Part shown: piece by piece, positions 1-7,692 of the stretch
Numbering within the stretch: the stretch's first letter is position 1
Layout of the letters: every line of letters starts with the position of its first letter
Source: Bacteroides sp.
GTDB taxonomy: Bacteria > Bacteroidota > Bacteroidia > Bacteroidales > Bacteroidaceae
DNA: 14,607 bases
Assembly: GCA_019412865.1 (NCBI GenBank)
Contig: DXOJ01000367.1
Coordinates: 1,103 to 15,709, forward strand
Reading direction: 5' to 3'
Position numbers and translations under genes: made by a program
The notes under the pieces: model-generated
Databases searched by the model: none
What the model saw: the letters and a program-made list of their open reading frames with translations, nothing else
Told to the model about the DNA's origin: nothing

Positions 1-719
1 GTATGAAGGAGCTTGTTAAAAACAAGATCGTATCCGACAAGGATTTTGCACAAGCGGAGCAAAGTTACGAAAACGCCCGTCTTAGTTACGAAGCTCTTTC
101 CAAGAATCATTCGGCTATCGGACAAAGCATTACGGCTCCTATTGCCGGATATGTGAAAAGTATTCTCGTGAAAGAAGGTGACTATGTGACAATCGGACAA
201 CCGCTGGTAAGCGTGACGCAGAACCGTCGTCTTTTCCTCCGTGCCGAAGTGTCGGAAAAGTATTACCCGTATCTCCGCACCATCAGTTCCGCCAATTTCC
301 AGACTCCTTATAATAATCAGGTGTACGAGTTGAAAGCATTGAACGGTAAACTTCTCTCTTTCGGAAAAGCTGCCGGAGACAATTCTTTTTATGTGCCTGT
401 CACTTTTGAGTTCGACAATAAAGGGGAAGTGATTCCCGGCTCATTCGTAGAGGTATTCCTGCTTTCTTCAGCAATGGAAAACGTGATTTCTCTTCCGCGC
501 ACCGCGCTGACAGAGGAACAAGGCATATTCTTCATATATCTGCAACTGGACGAAGAGGATTATAAAAAACAGGAAGTAACGATAGGAGCCGACAACGGCA
601 AAAGCGTTCAAATCCTGACTGGTGTAAAGGCTGGCGACCGTGTAGTGACCGAGGGTGCTTATCAGGTTCGACTGACAAGCGCAAGCAATGCAATCCCGGC
701 ACACAGCCACGAACACTAA
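1..719 (+). CDS. RND efflux periplasmic adaptor (membrane fusion protein), 5' truncated by window
   Basis: This is the C-terminal part (at least 238 residues) of an HlyD/CusB/CzcB-type adaptor, which links an inner-membrane RND pump to its outer-membrane channel. The frame is open to the window edge and the methionine at base 3 falls inside the coiled-coil hairpin, so the true start lies upstream; family members are usually about 350-420 residues. Visible parts are the second helix of the hairpin (about residues 1-38 of the visible part), the second lipoyl half (TAPIAGYVKSILVKEGD, about 44-60), a beta-barrel (about 75-155) and a membrane-proximal domain (about 160-225). It ends in a short His-rich tail, AHSHEH, which could bind metal. 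It is followed after 77 bases by the RND permease and then a TolC-like gene, the standard adaptor-pump-channel order. The family assignment is firm; the substrate is not known. Confidence 0.93.
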   Translation, partial: MKELVKNKIVSDKDFAQAEQSYENARLSYEALSKNHSAIGQSITAPIAGYVKSILVKEGDYVTIGQPLVSVTQNRRLFLRAEVSEKYYPYLRTISSANFQTPYNNQVYELKALNGKLLSFGKAAGDNSFYVPVTFEFDNKGEVIPGSFVEVFLLSSAMENVISLPRTALTEEQGIFFIYLQLDEEDYKKQEVTIGADNGKSVQILTGVKAGDRVVTEGAYQVRLTSASNAIPAHSHEH

Positions 720-796
720 AGAGACCAGGCGTTGCAACCGTTTTTTTGTGCGGCGCATCTATCAAGTTATTTATAACTCTCAATTAATGAAATATC

Positions 797-3700
797 ATGC
801 TTAATAAAATTATACATTACTCCCTACACAACCGGTTGGTTGTAGTTTGTGCGGCCATCCTCCTGCTTATTGCGGGAACGTACACCGCCATGCATACGGA
901 AGTAGACGTATTCCCCGACCTAAATGCACCTACGGTAGTAATCATGACCGAGGCGAACGGTATGGCTGCGGAAGAAGTTGAACAGCTCGTTACTTTTCCT
1001 GTTGAAACTGCCGTAAACGGAGCTACGGGTGTGCGTCGTGTCCGCTCTTCCTCTACTAACGGATTTTCCGTTGTTTGGGTAGAATTTGATTGGGGAACGG
1101 ATATTTATCTCGCTCGTCAGATTGTTAGTGAGAAATTAGCGGTGGTCAGCGAATCACTGCCGGTCAATGTCGGCAAACCGACTCTTGGACCACAGTCTTC
1201 TATCCTAGGCGAAATGCTCATCGTCGGTCTGACTGCCGACTCCACTTCCATGCTCGATCTTCGCACGATTGCGGACTGGACCATCCGTCCACGCCTGCTG
1301 TCTACCGGAGGAGTGGCACAAGTGGCTGTGCTCGGAGGAGATATCAAAGAATATCAGATTCAGCTAGATCCCGAACGGATGCGTCATTACGGCATCTCGA
1401 TGGGAGAAGTGATGGCTGTAACACAGGATATGAACCTAAATGCCAATGGAGGTGTGCTCTATGAATTCGGAAATGAATATATTGTACGTGGCGTACTCTC
1501 CACTTCGAAAACAGAGCAACTTGGCAAAGCGGTAGTAAAGACAGTGAATAACTTCCCTGTCACGCTGGAAGATATTGCAAACGTAACTATCGGCCCGAAG
1601 GCTCCGAAGCTGGGTACTGCTTCAGAACGCGGCAAATCTGCCGTCCTGATGACTGTTACCAAGCAACCGGCTACCAGCACACTGGAACTGACGGACAAAC
1701 TGGAAGCATCTCTGAAAGACCTCCAGAAAAATCTGCCGCCGGACGTAAAAGTTTCAACAGACATATTCCGTCAAAGCCGCTTCATCGAAAGCTCCATCGG
1801 CAATGTGAAGAAATCACTCTTTGAAGGAGGTATTTTCGTTGTCATCGTGCTTTTCCTGTTCCTGGCAAATGTACGTACTACGCTGATCTCATTGGTGACA
1901 CTACCACTTTCCCTGCTCGTTTCGATCCTGACTTTACACTACATGGGGCTGACAATCAACACCATGAGTCTTGGAGGTATGGCGATAGCTATCGGTTCAT
2001 TGGTAGACGACGCCATTGTCGATGTGGAAAACGTATATAAACGACTGCGGGAGAACCGCCTGAAAGTGGAAGCAGAAAGACTAAGTACGCTCGAAGTGGT
2101 ATTCAATGCGTCGAAAGAGGTGCGCATGCCTATCCTTAATTCAACGTTGATTATTGTAGTCAGCTTTGTTCCGTTATTTTTCTTGAGCGGCATGGAGGGC
2201 AGAATGTTGGTTCCACTAGGTGTTGCTTTTATCGTGGCCCTGTTTGCGTCTACGATAGTTGCCCTGACACTGACTCCGGTGCTCTGCTCTTATCTATTAG
2301 GAAGCAATAAGACGAACAAGGAACTGAAAGAAGCTCCTGTTGCCCGCTGGATGAAAGGGATTTATGAAAAAGCACTGACTTGGGTACTGGCACATAAACG
2401 TGTGACTCTCGGAAGTACAATCGGACTTTTTGTAGTTGCCCTCGGAGTGTTTTTCACACTTGGACGCAGCTTCCTTCCTTCGTTCAATGAAGGATCGTTT
2501 ACTATCAATATCAGTTCTCTGCCGGGTATTTCGCTGGAAGAAAGCAACAAAATGGGACATCGCGCCGAAGAGTTATTGATGACGATTCCCGAAATACAAA
2601 CGGTAGCCCGGAAAACGGGACGTGCCGAATTGGATGAACATGCGTTAGGAGTCAATGTTTCTGAAATAGAGGCTCCGTTCGAATTGAAAGACCGCTCGCG
2701 CAGTGAACTGGTAGCGGATGTACGTGAAAAACTAGGTACAATCACCGGAGCAAACATAGAAATCGGACAACCGATCAGCCACCGTATCGACGCAATGCTG
2801 TCGGGTACGAAAGCGAATATCGCTATCAAGTTATTCGGTGATGACCTGAATAAGATGTTTTCACTCGGTAATCAAATCAAAGGAGCGATCAGTGACATTC
2901 CCGGTGTTGCCGACCTGAACGTGGAACAACAGATCGAACGTCCGCAGCTGAAAATACAGCCTAAACGGGAAATGCTGGCTAAGTTCGGTATTACCCTGCC
3001 GGAATTTTCGGAATATGTGAATGTAGCTTTGGCTGGAAAAGTGATCTCACAAGTGTATGAACAGGGGAAGAGTTTTGACCTGATCGTAAAAGTGAAGGAG
3101 GATGCCCGGGATGAGATGGAGAAAATCCGTAACCTGATGGTAGACACGAACGACGGCCGCAAGGTTCCTTTGAGCTATGTAGCGGAAGTGGTATCGGCCA
3201 TGGGTCCGAATACGATCAACCGCGAGAATGTGAAACGTAAAATTGTCATTTCCGCCAATGTGGCCGATCGTGATTTGCGCAGTGTCGTGAATGATATTCA
3301 GAAACGCATCGACACATCGGTACAATTACCCGAAGGTTATCATATCGAGTATGGTGGACAGTTTGAAAGCGAGCAGGCTGCCAGCCGGACGTTGGCGTTG
3401 ACTTCATTTATCAGTATCGTGGTTATCTTCCTGTTGCTGTACAATGAGTTCCGCAGTGTGAAAGAATCCGGGGTTATTTTGCTGAATCTTCCGCTGGCAT
3501 TGATCGGTGGTGTCTTTGCCTTGGTGATTACAACAGGGGAAGTCAGCATTCCGGCTATCATCGGTTTCATCTCTTTATTCGGTATTGCAACCCGTAACGG
3601 TATGCTGTTAATCAGTCACTACAACCATTTGCAACAGGTAGAGGGTTTGAACGTGTACGACAGTGTAATTCAAGGCTCTCTCGACCGTCTGAATCCGATT

Positions 3701-3895
3701 TTGATGACAGCATTGTCTTCTGCACTGGCACTGATCCCATTGGCACTTGCCGGTGATTTGCCCGGTAACGAAATCCAGAGTCCGATGGCTAAAGTGATTT
3801 TAGGAGGATTATTAACGTCTACTTTCCTGAACGGTTTTATAGTTCCGATTGTTTATCTGATGATGCACCGGAAAAAGGTTCAGGAAAGCTTGTAA
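797..3895 (+). CDS. RND efflux permease, heavy-metal (CusA/CzcA-like) subfamily
   Basis: This 1032-residue inner-membrane proton/substrate antiporter is full length for the RND family (about 1020-1060). It has the usual duplicated layout: TM1 at about 12-30, a periplasmic porter domain, TM2-6 at about 337-500, TM7 near 535, a second porter domain, and TM8-12 from about 868 to 1025. The N-terminal VDVFPDLNAPTV stretch is typical of the heavy-metal efflux (HME) branch. TM4 carries GGMAIAIGSLVDDAIVDVEN, with an acidic pair at D404/D405 corresponding to the proton-relay aspartate of CusA. TM10 carries GIATRNG (929-935), where CusA, from memory, has a glutamate at the fourth residue after the alanine-rich start. 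The ATG at 797 gives the canonical N-terminus. The gene sits between adaptor and outer-membrane factor, 18 bases before the latter. Export of divalent or monovalent metal is inferred from the subfamily; the ion cannot be read from the sequence. Confidence 0.95.
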   Translation: MLNKIIHYSLHNRLVVVCAAILLLIAGTYTAMHTEVDVFPDLNAPTVVIMTEANGMAAEEVEQLVTFPVETAVNGATGVRRVRSSSTNGFSVVWVEFDWGTDIYLARQIVSEKLAVVSESLPVNVGKPTLGPQSSILGEMLIVGLTADSTSMLDLRTIADWTIRPRLLSTGGVAQVAVLGGDIKEYQIQLDPERMRHYGISMGEVMAVTQDMNLNANGGVLYEFGNEYIVRGVLSTSKTEQLGKAVVKTVNNFPVTLEDIANVTIGPKAPKLGTASERGKSAVLMTVTKQPATSTLELTDKLEASLKDLQKNLPPDVKVSTDIFRQSRFIESSIGNVKKSLFEGGIFVVIVLFLFLANVRTTLISLVTLPLSLLVSILTLHYMGLTINTMSLGGMAIAIGSLVDDAIVDVENVYKRLRENRLKVEAERLSTLEVVFNASKEVRMPILNSTLIIVVSFVPLFFLSGMEGRMLVPLGVAFIVALFASTIVALTLTPVLCSYLLGSNKTNKELKEAPVARWMKGIYEKALTWVLAHKRVTLGSTIGLFVVALGVFFTLGRSFLPSFNEGSFTINISSLPGISLEESNKMGHRAEELLMTIPEIQTVARKTGRAELDEHALGVNVSEIEAPFELKDRSRSELVADVREKLGTITGANIEIGQPISHRIDAMLSGTKANIAIKLFGDDLNKMFSLGNQIKGAISDIPGVADLNVEQQIERPQLKIQPKREMLAKFGITLPEFSEYVNVALAGKVISQVYEQGKSFDLIVKVKEDARDEMEKIRNLMVDTNDGRKVPLSYVAEVVSAMGPNTINRENVKRKIVISANVADRDLRSVVNDIQKRIDTSVQLPEGYHIEYGGQFESEQAASRTLALTSFISIVVIFLLLYNEFRSVKESGVILLNLPLALIGGVFALVITTGEVSIPAIIGFISLFGIATRNGMLLISHYNHLQQVEGLNVYDSVIQGSLDRLNPILMTALSSALALIPLALAGDLPGNEIQSPMAKVILGGLLTSTFLNGFIVPIVYLMMHRKKVQESL

Positions 3896-3913
3896 CAAAT
3901 AAAGAAAATCAGA

Positions 3914-5098
3914 ATGAAACAAATCATAATCATAAGCACTGCACTTCTGTTCTTAGCCATAGGCAGAGTGCAAGCCCAAAACGGAATTGACCAGGTATTG
4001 AAGAATATCGAAACGAACAATAGGGAGCTGCAGGCAAACGAGCAACTGATTACTTCGCAGAAGCTGGAAGCCAAAACGGATAATAACTTGCCTGACCCTA
4101 CTCTTTCTTACGCGCATCTATGGGGAGCGAAAGATAAAAACGAAACAATCGGTGAACTGGTTGTTTCACAAAGCTTTGATTTCCCCAGTCTATATGCTAC
4201 ACGTAACAAGTTGAACCGCCTGAAGGCAGGAGCTTTTGACAGCCAAGCGGATGTTTTTCGTCAGGAGAAGCTGTTACAGGCAAAAGAACTCTGCCTGGAT
4301 ATTATTATGCTCCGTCAGCAAAAGCATATTTTAGAGGAACGTCTCCGCAATGCGGAAGAGCTTGCTAGAATGTATGCCAAGCGTCTCCAAACAGGAGATG
4401 CAAATGCGCTCGAAACCAATAAAATCAACTTGGAACTACTGAATGTCAATACGGAAGCGTCTCTGAACGAGACGGCACTCCGCAATAAACAGCAGGAGTT
4501 GAATACACTGAATGGTAATATTCCGGTGGTCTTCGAAGAGAACCAATATCCGGCTATACCGCTCCCGAGCGATTACCAAATGTTGAAATCGGAAGTCATG
4601 GCAACGGACCGTACTCTAATGGCACTAGGCAACGAGAGTCTCGTTGCACGTAAACAAATCGCTGTCAATAAATCCCAGTGGCTGCCGAAGTTGGAACTCG
4701 GCTACCGTCGGAATACGGAAACAGGTGTGCCTTTCAACGGTGTAGTAGTAGGCTTCTCCTTCCCGCTTTTCGAAAATCGGAATAAGGTGAAAATTGCTAA
4801 AGCGCAGGCACTCAACATCGACTTGCAAAAGGATAATGCTACCCTGCAAGTGGAATCTGAATTGGCACAGCTTTACCGGGAAGCAAAAACGCTGCATGCT
4901 TCAATGGAAGAATATAGCAAGACTTTCCAGTCGCAACAAGATTTGGCATTGCTGAAACAAGCTTTGACAGGTGGACAAATTAGTATGATCGAGTACTTCG
5001 TTGAAGTGTCGGTGATCTATCAAAGTCATCAAAATTATCTGCAATTGGAAAATCAGTACCAAAAGGCAATGGCACGGATTTACAAAAGCAAGCTATAA
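3914..5098 (+). CDS. TolC/CusC-family outer-membrane efflux protein
   Basis: This 394-residue protein is the outer-membrane channel of the tripartite pump. A signal peptide covers about residues 1-22 (ending RVQAQ). There is no lipobox cysteine, so unlike CusC it is probably not lipidated. The mature part shows the two OEP-type repeats: long heptad-rich helices at about 95-190 (with QKHILEERLRNAEELARMYA) and 295-390, separated by beta-strand regions (for example ELGYRRNTETGVPFNGVVVG). The length is at the short end of the family. It follows the permease stop by 18 bases and clearly belongs to the same operon. The next plus-strand gene is separated by 194 bases holding a long hairpin. The family call is secure from the operon position and helix pattern. 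Confidence 0.93.
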   Translation: MKQIIIISTALLFLAIGRVQAQNGIDQVLKNIETNNRELQANEQLITSQKLEAKTDNNLPDPTLSYAHLWGAKDKNETIGELVVSQSFDFPSLYATRNKLNRLKAGAFDSQADVFRQEKLLQAKELCLDIIMLRQQKHILEERLRNAEELARMYAKRLQTGDANALETNKINLELLNVNTEASLNETALRNKQQELNTLNGNIPVVFEENQYPAIPLPSDYQMLKSEVMATDRTLMALGNESLVARKQIAVNKSQWLPKLELGYRRNTETGVPFNGVVVGFSFPLFENRNKVKIAKAQALNIDLQKDNATLQVESELAQLYREAKTLHASMEEYSKTFQSQQDLALLKQALTGGQISMIEYFVEVSVIYQSHQNYLQLENQYQKAMARIYKSKL

Positions 5099-5114
5099 AT
5101 AGTACATAAAACCC

Positions 5115-5187
5115 TTTAGGCATGGATTACGCTGAACATACTAATTTCTATTTTTAAGTTATGTATTCAGTGTAATTCATGCCTAAA
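5115..5187 (+). terminator. Long imperfect hairpin after efflux operon (terminator or intergenic repeat)
   Basis: Bases 5115-5136 pair with 5166-5187 along 22 positions without a mismatch if the two G-T positions (5125/5177 and 5131/5171) are read as G-U pairs in RNA. A two-base bulge (5164-5165) and four more pairs (5137-5140 with 5160-5163) follow, leaving a 19-base T-rich loop. The wobble pairs would become C-A mismatches in the opposite transcript, so the structure favours a plus-strand RNA, that is, the efflux mRNA starting 17 bases after its stop. There is no clean U-tract after the stem, so it may be a 3'-end stabilising or factor-assisted terminator, or a copy of a dispersed Bacteroides palindromic element. 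Confidence 0.65.
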
Positions 5188-5262
5188 TATATATTCCATA
5201 GATCTCCCCTCCTCTTCTCTCATTTTCTTCAAATTCCGACCGGATATTTCAAAACAATACAT

Positions 5263-5270
5263 TACATTTG
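5263..5270 (+). promoter_or_regulatory. Bacteroides -7 promoter box for lipoprotein gene
   Basis: TACATTTG matches the Bacteroides -7 consensus TAnnTTTG exactly and lies 22 bases before the ATG at 5293, implying a leader of roughly 15-20 bases. I see no clear -33 TTTG at the usual distance. It lies downstream of the 5115-5187 hairpin, so the lipoprotein gene is probably transcribed separately from the efflux operon. Confidence 0.6.
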
Positions 5271-5292
5271 CAACGAACATAAAATCTGAATT

Positions 5293-6123
5293 ATGAGACC
5301 TAAACATTTCTATTTATTCATGTTATGCTGCATCCTTACGCTACTAAGTGGCTGTAAAGATGATGACGACAATCCACTGCGTTTTTACAACAGTGAATAC
5401 GAAGTACCTATGGGTGGCAGACGTTACCTCGGCCTGGAAAGCGGAAATGGTGACTACTCACTTGCAGTGAAAGACACACGCATCGCAAGTGCCGGAACTG
5501 AAACAGGCTGGAGCGGAGTACCTGCCGGACGTATGATTTATGTAACCGGTATCCTCACCGGAACGACTTATCTGACAGTAACAGACAACGCCACACAAGA
5601 AACCTGCACTTTACCAATCAAGGTGGTCGATAATTACGAAAATATAAAGTTGCTCCGCAGCTACTTGTCTAACTTACCCAACGGAGATGCGAATCTTCTA
5701 CCCGGTATTTCCGACATTTTTCTGATTAACAACCACGCACGGGATGCTTATTTTTTCAAACAGGGAGAACAGACCGCCTTTTCATCCGGACTTGAATTAA
5801 TAACCCAAGGAAGTTACAAACTGGAAAAAGAAGAAAGAGACGATGAGAAAGTGACACTAACCCTCACTTTTTCGGAAGATATGGCAACACCTGTTTCCAA
5901 TCATAAATTCATTATATGGGGAAACTCATACTTATTTCACCGGTTGGATAAAAGCCTAAATCTGAACTGGAACACTCCGCCCATTGGAGAAACGCGGACA
6001 TCACCTGCACCTCCTCCTTCCTACACGCTGGAAGAAATAGCTGAAGGCACAGAAATCGGAAAAGGCAGACAGCTTAGCTTTAGTCTTTCCCAACAGGAAA
6101 TGCCTGCGGGAATACTGCCTTAA
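5293..6123 (+). CDS. Putative surface-exposed lipoprotein with N-terminal Ig-like (BIG2-like) domain, function unknown
   Basis: This 276-residue predicted lipoprotein has a type II signal peptide ending in the lipobox LLSGC, with the lipidated cysteine at residue 21. It is followed directly by KDDDD, a run like the acidic lipoprotein export signal that sends Bacteroidota lipoproteins to the cell surface; surface location is therefore inferred. Residues about 29-113 look like a small beta-rich Ig-like domain of the BIG2 kind (repeated short strands, with TGTTYLTVTDNATQETCTL near its end). The remaining 160 residues are beta-rich with a Pro-rich segment (TSPAPPPS, about 237-244) and match nothing I recognise. 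It has its own upstream promoter box. Its TAA overlaps the stop of the convergent methyltransferase gene, leaving no intergenic space. No enzymatic motif is visible; an adhesive or binding role would be a guess. Confidence 0.8.
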   Translation: MRPKHFYLFMLCCILTLLSGCKDDDDNPLRFYNSEYEVPMGGRRYLGLESGNGDYSLAVKDTRIASAGTETGWSGVPAGRMIYVTGILTGTTYLTVTDNATQETCTLPIKVVDNYENIKLLRSYLSNLPNGDANLLPGISDIFLINNHARDAYFFKQGEQTAFSSGLELITQGSYKLEKEERDDEKVTLTLTFSEDMATPVSNHKFIIWGNSYLFHRLDKSLNLNWNTPPIGETRTSPAPPPSYTLEEIAEGTEIGKGRQLSFSLSQQEMPAGILP

Positions 6124-7583
6124 TCAGTAACGTCTTCTGACAAGATGCGTATATTTTCCGGTAAGTATCCACTACGGATGCGCCATTCTTGCGGATAAAG
6201 ATTATTGGCACGATTACCGATATTCTTCACAAATCCGAGAGGGATATGCCGATAAGTGAGCAAAACATACCCACGAGGGGCTGTTGCCGGTAAGGTAATG
6301 GCCTCTTTTCGTAAATAAGTGATAGCCTGTTCATAACTTATTTCTTCCATAGCGAATGCTTCCCGACACAAAAGGGAGGTACACATTGCCAATGCATGGT
6401 TAGGGATCAAATCCTTTCCTTTCACCTCGCCTATCTCAATCCCTGCCGACACGATTTTCAGGCTTTGCTTCATCATCGTCAATTCATTAGTGTAGTACTG
6501 CGAAAAAGCCCGGATATTTGTTCCTTCCGCCAATAAAAGATACTTGTCCGAATTTTCATCATTCAACCAGCTTTTAGCCATATTCAGATGTTCTTTCGAT
6601 ACAGGAGAAGATGCTGCTGTTCCTTTCTTATCCTTCTTCTTGAAAACTTTCTCTTTCGCGAAAGAAGATACCGGGATCTCTTCTTCCGTCTCCGGCTTAC
6701 GAAAAGCCACCAGAAAAAAGCCTTCACCTTTCGTCTTATGAGGAAAAAAATGATAGACGGGAATAAAAGATTTAGAATGATCCCCTTTATCTGACAAAAG
6801 ATCTCCTGTTATATTCCAATTCTCCTGCACCTGTACAGTTAACGGTTCGCCTCCATACTCTTGTTGAATCCAACGTGCATTCTCTTCATCCTCTTTTGTA
6901 TTAAATGTACACGTACTATATATAAGAATACCTCCGGGCTTCAACGCATCCCAGATATCCGCAATAATCCGTCGCTGGCGCTGCCAACAGATTTCCACAT
7001 TCTCGGGGCTCCACTCTTCCACAGCTACCGGGTCTTTACGGAACATACCTTCACCGGAACAGGGAACATCTGTAAGAATCACATCAAAGAAAGAGGGTAA
7101 AGCCAAAAAATCTGCCGGATCATTATTGGTCACTACCACATCCGGATGTCCCCACTTCGTCAGGTTTTCAGCAAGAATCTGCGAACGATTCCGGATTACC
7201 TCATTGGCTACCAACAGACTCCCTTCGGGAAGTATACTACGGGCATGAGTCGATTTTCCACCGGGAGCCGCACAAAGATCCAACATCTTCACCGGTCCGG
7301 TGATATATTGCCGGAGTACCTGCTCCACAAACATGGAAGAAGCTTCCTGAACATAATAACAGCCTGCATGGAATAAGGGATCGAACGTGAAAGTGAGACG
7401 CTCCTCCAAATAGAATCCTTCGGAAGACCAAGGTACTTTATCCGATAAAGAATGATTGATTTTCAATTGATTCAACCGGATGCTAACCGATGGTTCCTGT
7501 TGGAGGGCAACGGCCAGTTTGTCGTATTCTTCATCGCCCAATAGAGCGCGGGTGTAGTCTATAAAAGAAGCAGGTAATTTCAT
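6120..7583 (-). CDS. RsmF-like rRNA (cytosine-5)-methyltransferase, NOL1/NOP2/Sun family
   Basis: This is a 487-residue cytoplasmic SAM-dependent RNA m5C methyltransferase. SAM-binding motif I is DLCAAPGGKS at 102-111. Motif IV is DVPCSGEGMFR with Cys175, the cysteine that releases the product. Motif VI is YSTCTFNTKEDEEN with the nucleophile Cys225. A Lys-rich linker (about 325-340) leads to a C-terminal PUA-like region ending in GFVKNIGNRANNLYPQEWRI, characteristic of RsmF (YebU), which in E. coli methylates 16S C1407; the same target is inferred here. The frame stays open upstream to an ATG at 7634, but I chose the ATG at 7583. The protein then starts MKLPASF as in relatives, and a -7 box (7611-7618, minus) lies between the two, so an upstream start would fall outside the transcript. 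The stop overlaps that of the convergent lipoprotein gene. Confidence 0.93.
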   Translation of the reverse strand: MKLPASFIDYTRALLGDEEYDKLAVALQQEPSVSIRLNQLKINHSLSDKVPWSSEGFYLEERLTFTFDPLFHAGCYYVQEASSMFVEQVLRQYITGPVKMLDLCAAPGGKSTHARSILPEGSLLVANEVIRNRSQILAENLTKWGHPDVVVTNNDPADFLALPSFFDVILTDVPCSGEGMFRKDPVAVEEWSPENVEICWQRQRRIIADIWDALKPGGILIYSTCTFNTKEDEENARWIQQEYGGEPLTVQVQENWNITGDLLSDKGDHSKSFIPVYHFFPHKTKGEGFFLVAFRKPETEEEIPVSSFAKEKVFKKKDKKGTAASSPVSKEHLNMAKSWLNDENSDKYLLLAEGTNIRAFSQYYTNELTMMKQSLKIVSAGIEIGEVKGKDLIPNHALAMCTSLLCREAFAMEEISYEQAITYLRKEAITLPATAPRGYVLLTYRHIPLGFVKNIGNRANNLYPQEWRIRSGYLPENIRILSEDVTD

Positions 7584-7610
7584 CTTTCGGTTATTAATTT
7601 CCGCAAATAT

Positions 7611-7618
7611 CAAAAATA
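7611..7618 (-). promoter_or_regulatory. -7 promoter box for the RsmF-like gene
   Basis: Read on the minus strand this is TATTTTTG, an exact match to TAnnTTTG, 27 bases upstream of the chosen ATG at 7583. The implied leader is about 20 bases. It supports the shorter start over the upstream ATG at 7634. A -33 box is not obvious. Confidence 0.55.
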
Positions 7619-7623
7619 TTTCG

Positions 7624-7631
7624 TCTCTTTG
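7624..7631 (+). promoter_or_regulatory. Possible -7 box for the DUF6249/sigma operon
   Basis: TCTCTTTG matches TAnnTTTG at all fixed positions but one (C for A). It sits 61 bases before the ATG at 7693 and only 5 bases from the divergent -7 box of the methyltransferase gene, so the two promoters would overlap. The bases between it and the ATG are strongly AT-rich. This is the only reasonable candidate I see for the three-gene sigma operon. Confidence 0.35.
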
Positions 7632-7692
7632 CAACTTTCTATGATATTAACTACGTCTAACAGATAAAGAAATAAATTAAAAAACTATTGAT

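Noticed and set aside
720..796. GTTGCAAC palindrome followed by seven Ts between adaptor and permease, possibly an attenuator
   Set aside because: The palindrome has no loop and I could not build a stable stem before the T run; a terminator here would also cut the pump operon.
2362..2829. 155-residue minus-strand open frame inside the RND permease gene
   Set aside because: Ser/Arg-rich composition typical of an antisense shadow; the plus strand clearly encodes the permease.
6130..6157. Possible terminator for the lipoprotein gene (7-bp stem with a 2-base bulge, then ATATTTT)
   Set aside because: Short, AT-rich and bulged, inside the methyltransferase coding end; too weak to call.
7584..7634. 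Upstream in-frame ATG at 7634 as the start of the RsmF-like gene
   Set aside because: The extra 17 residues are atypical and overlap the exact -7 box at 7611-7618; the ATG at 7583 gives the family-like N-terminus.
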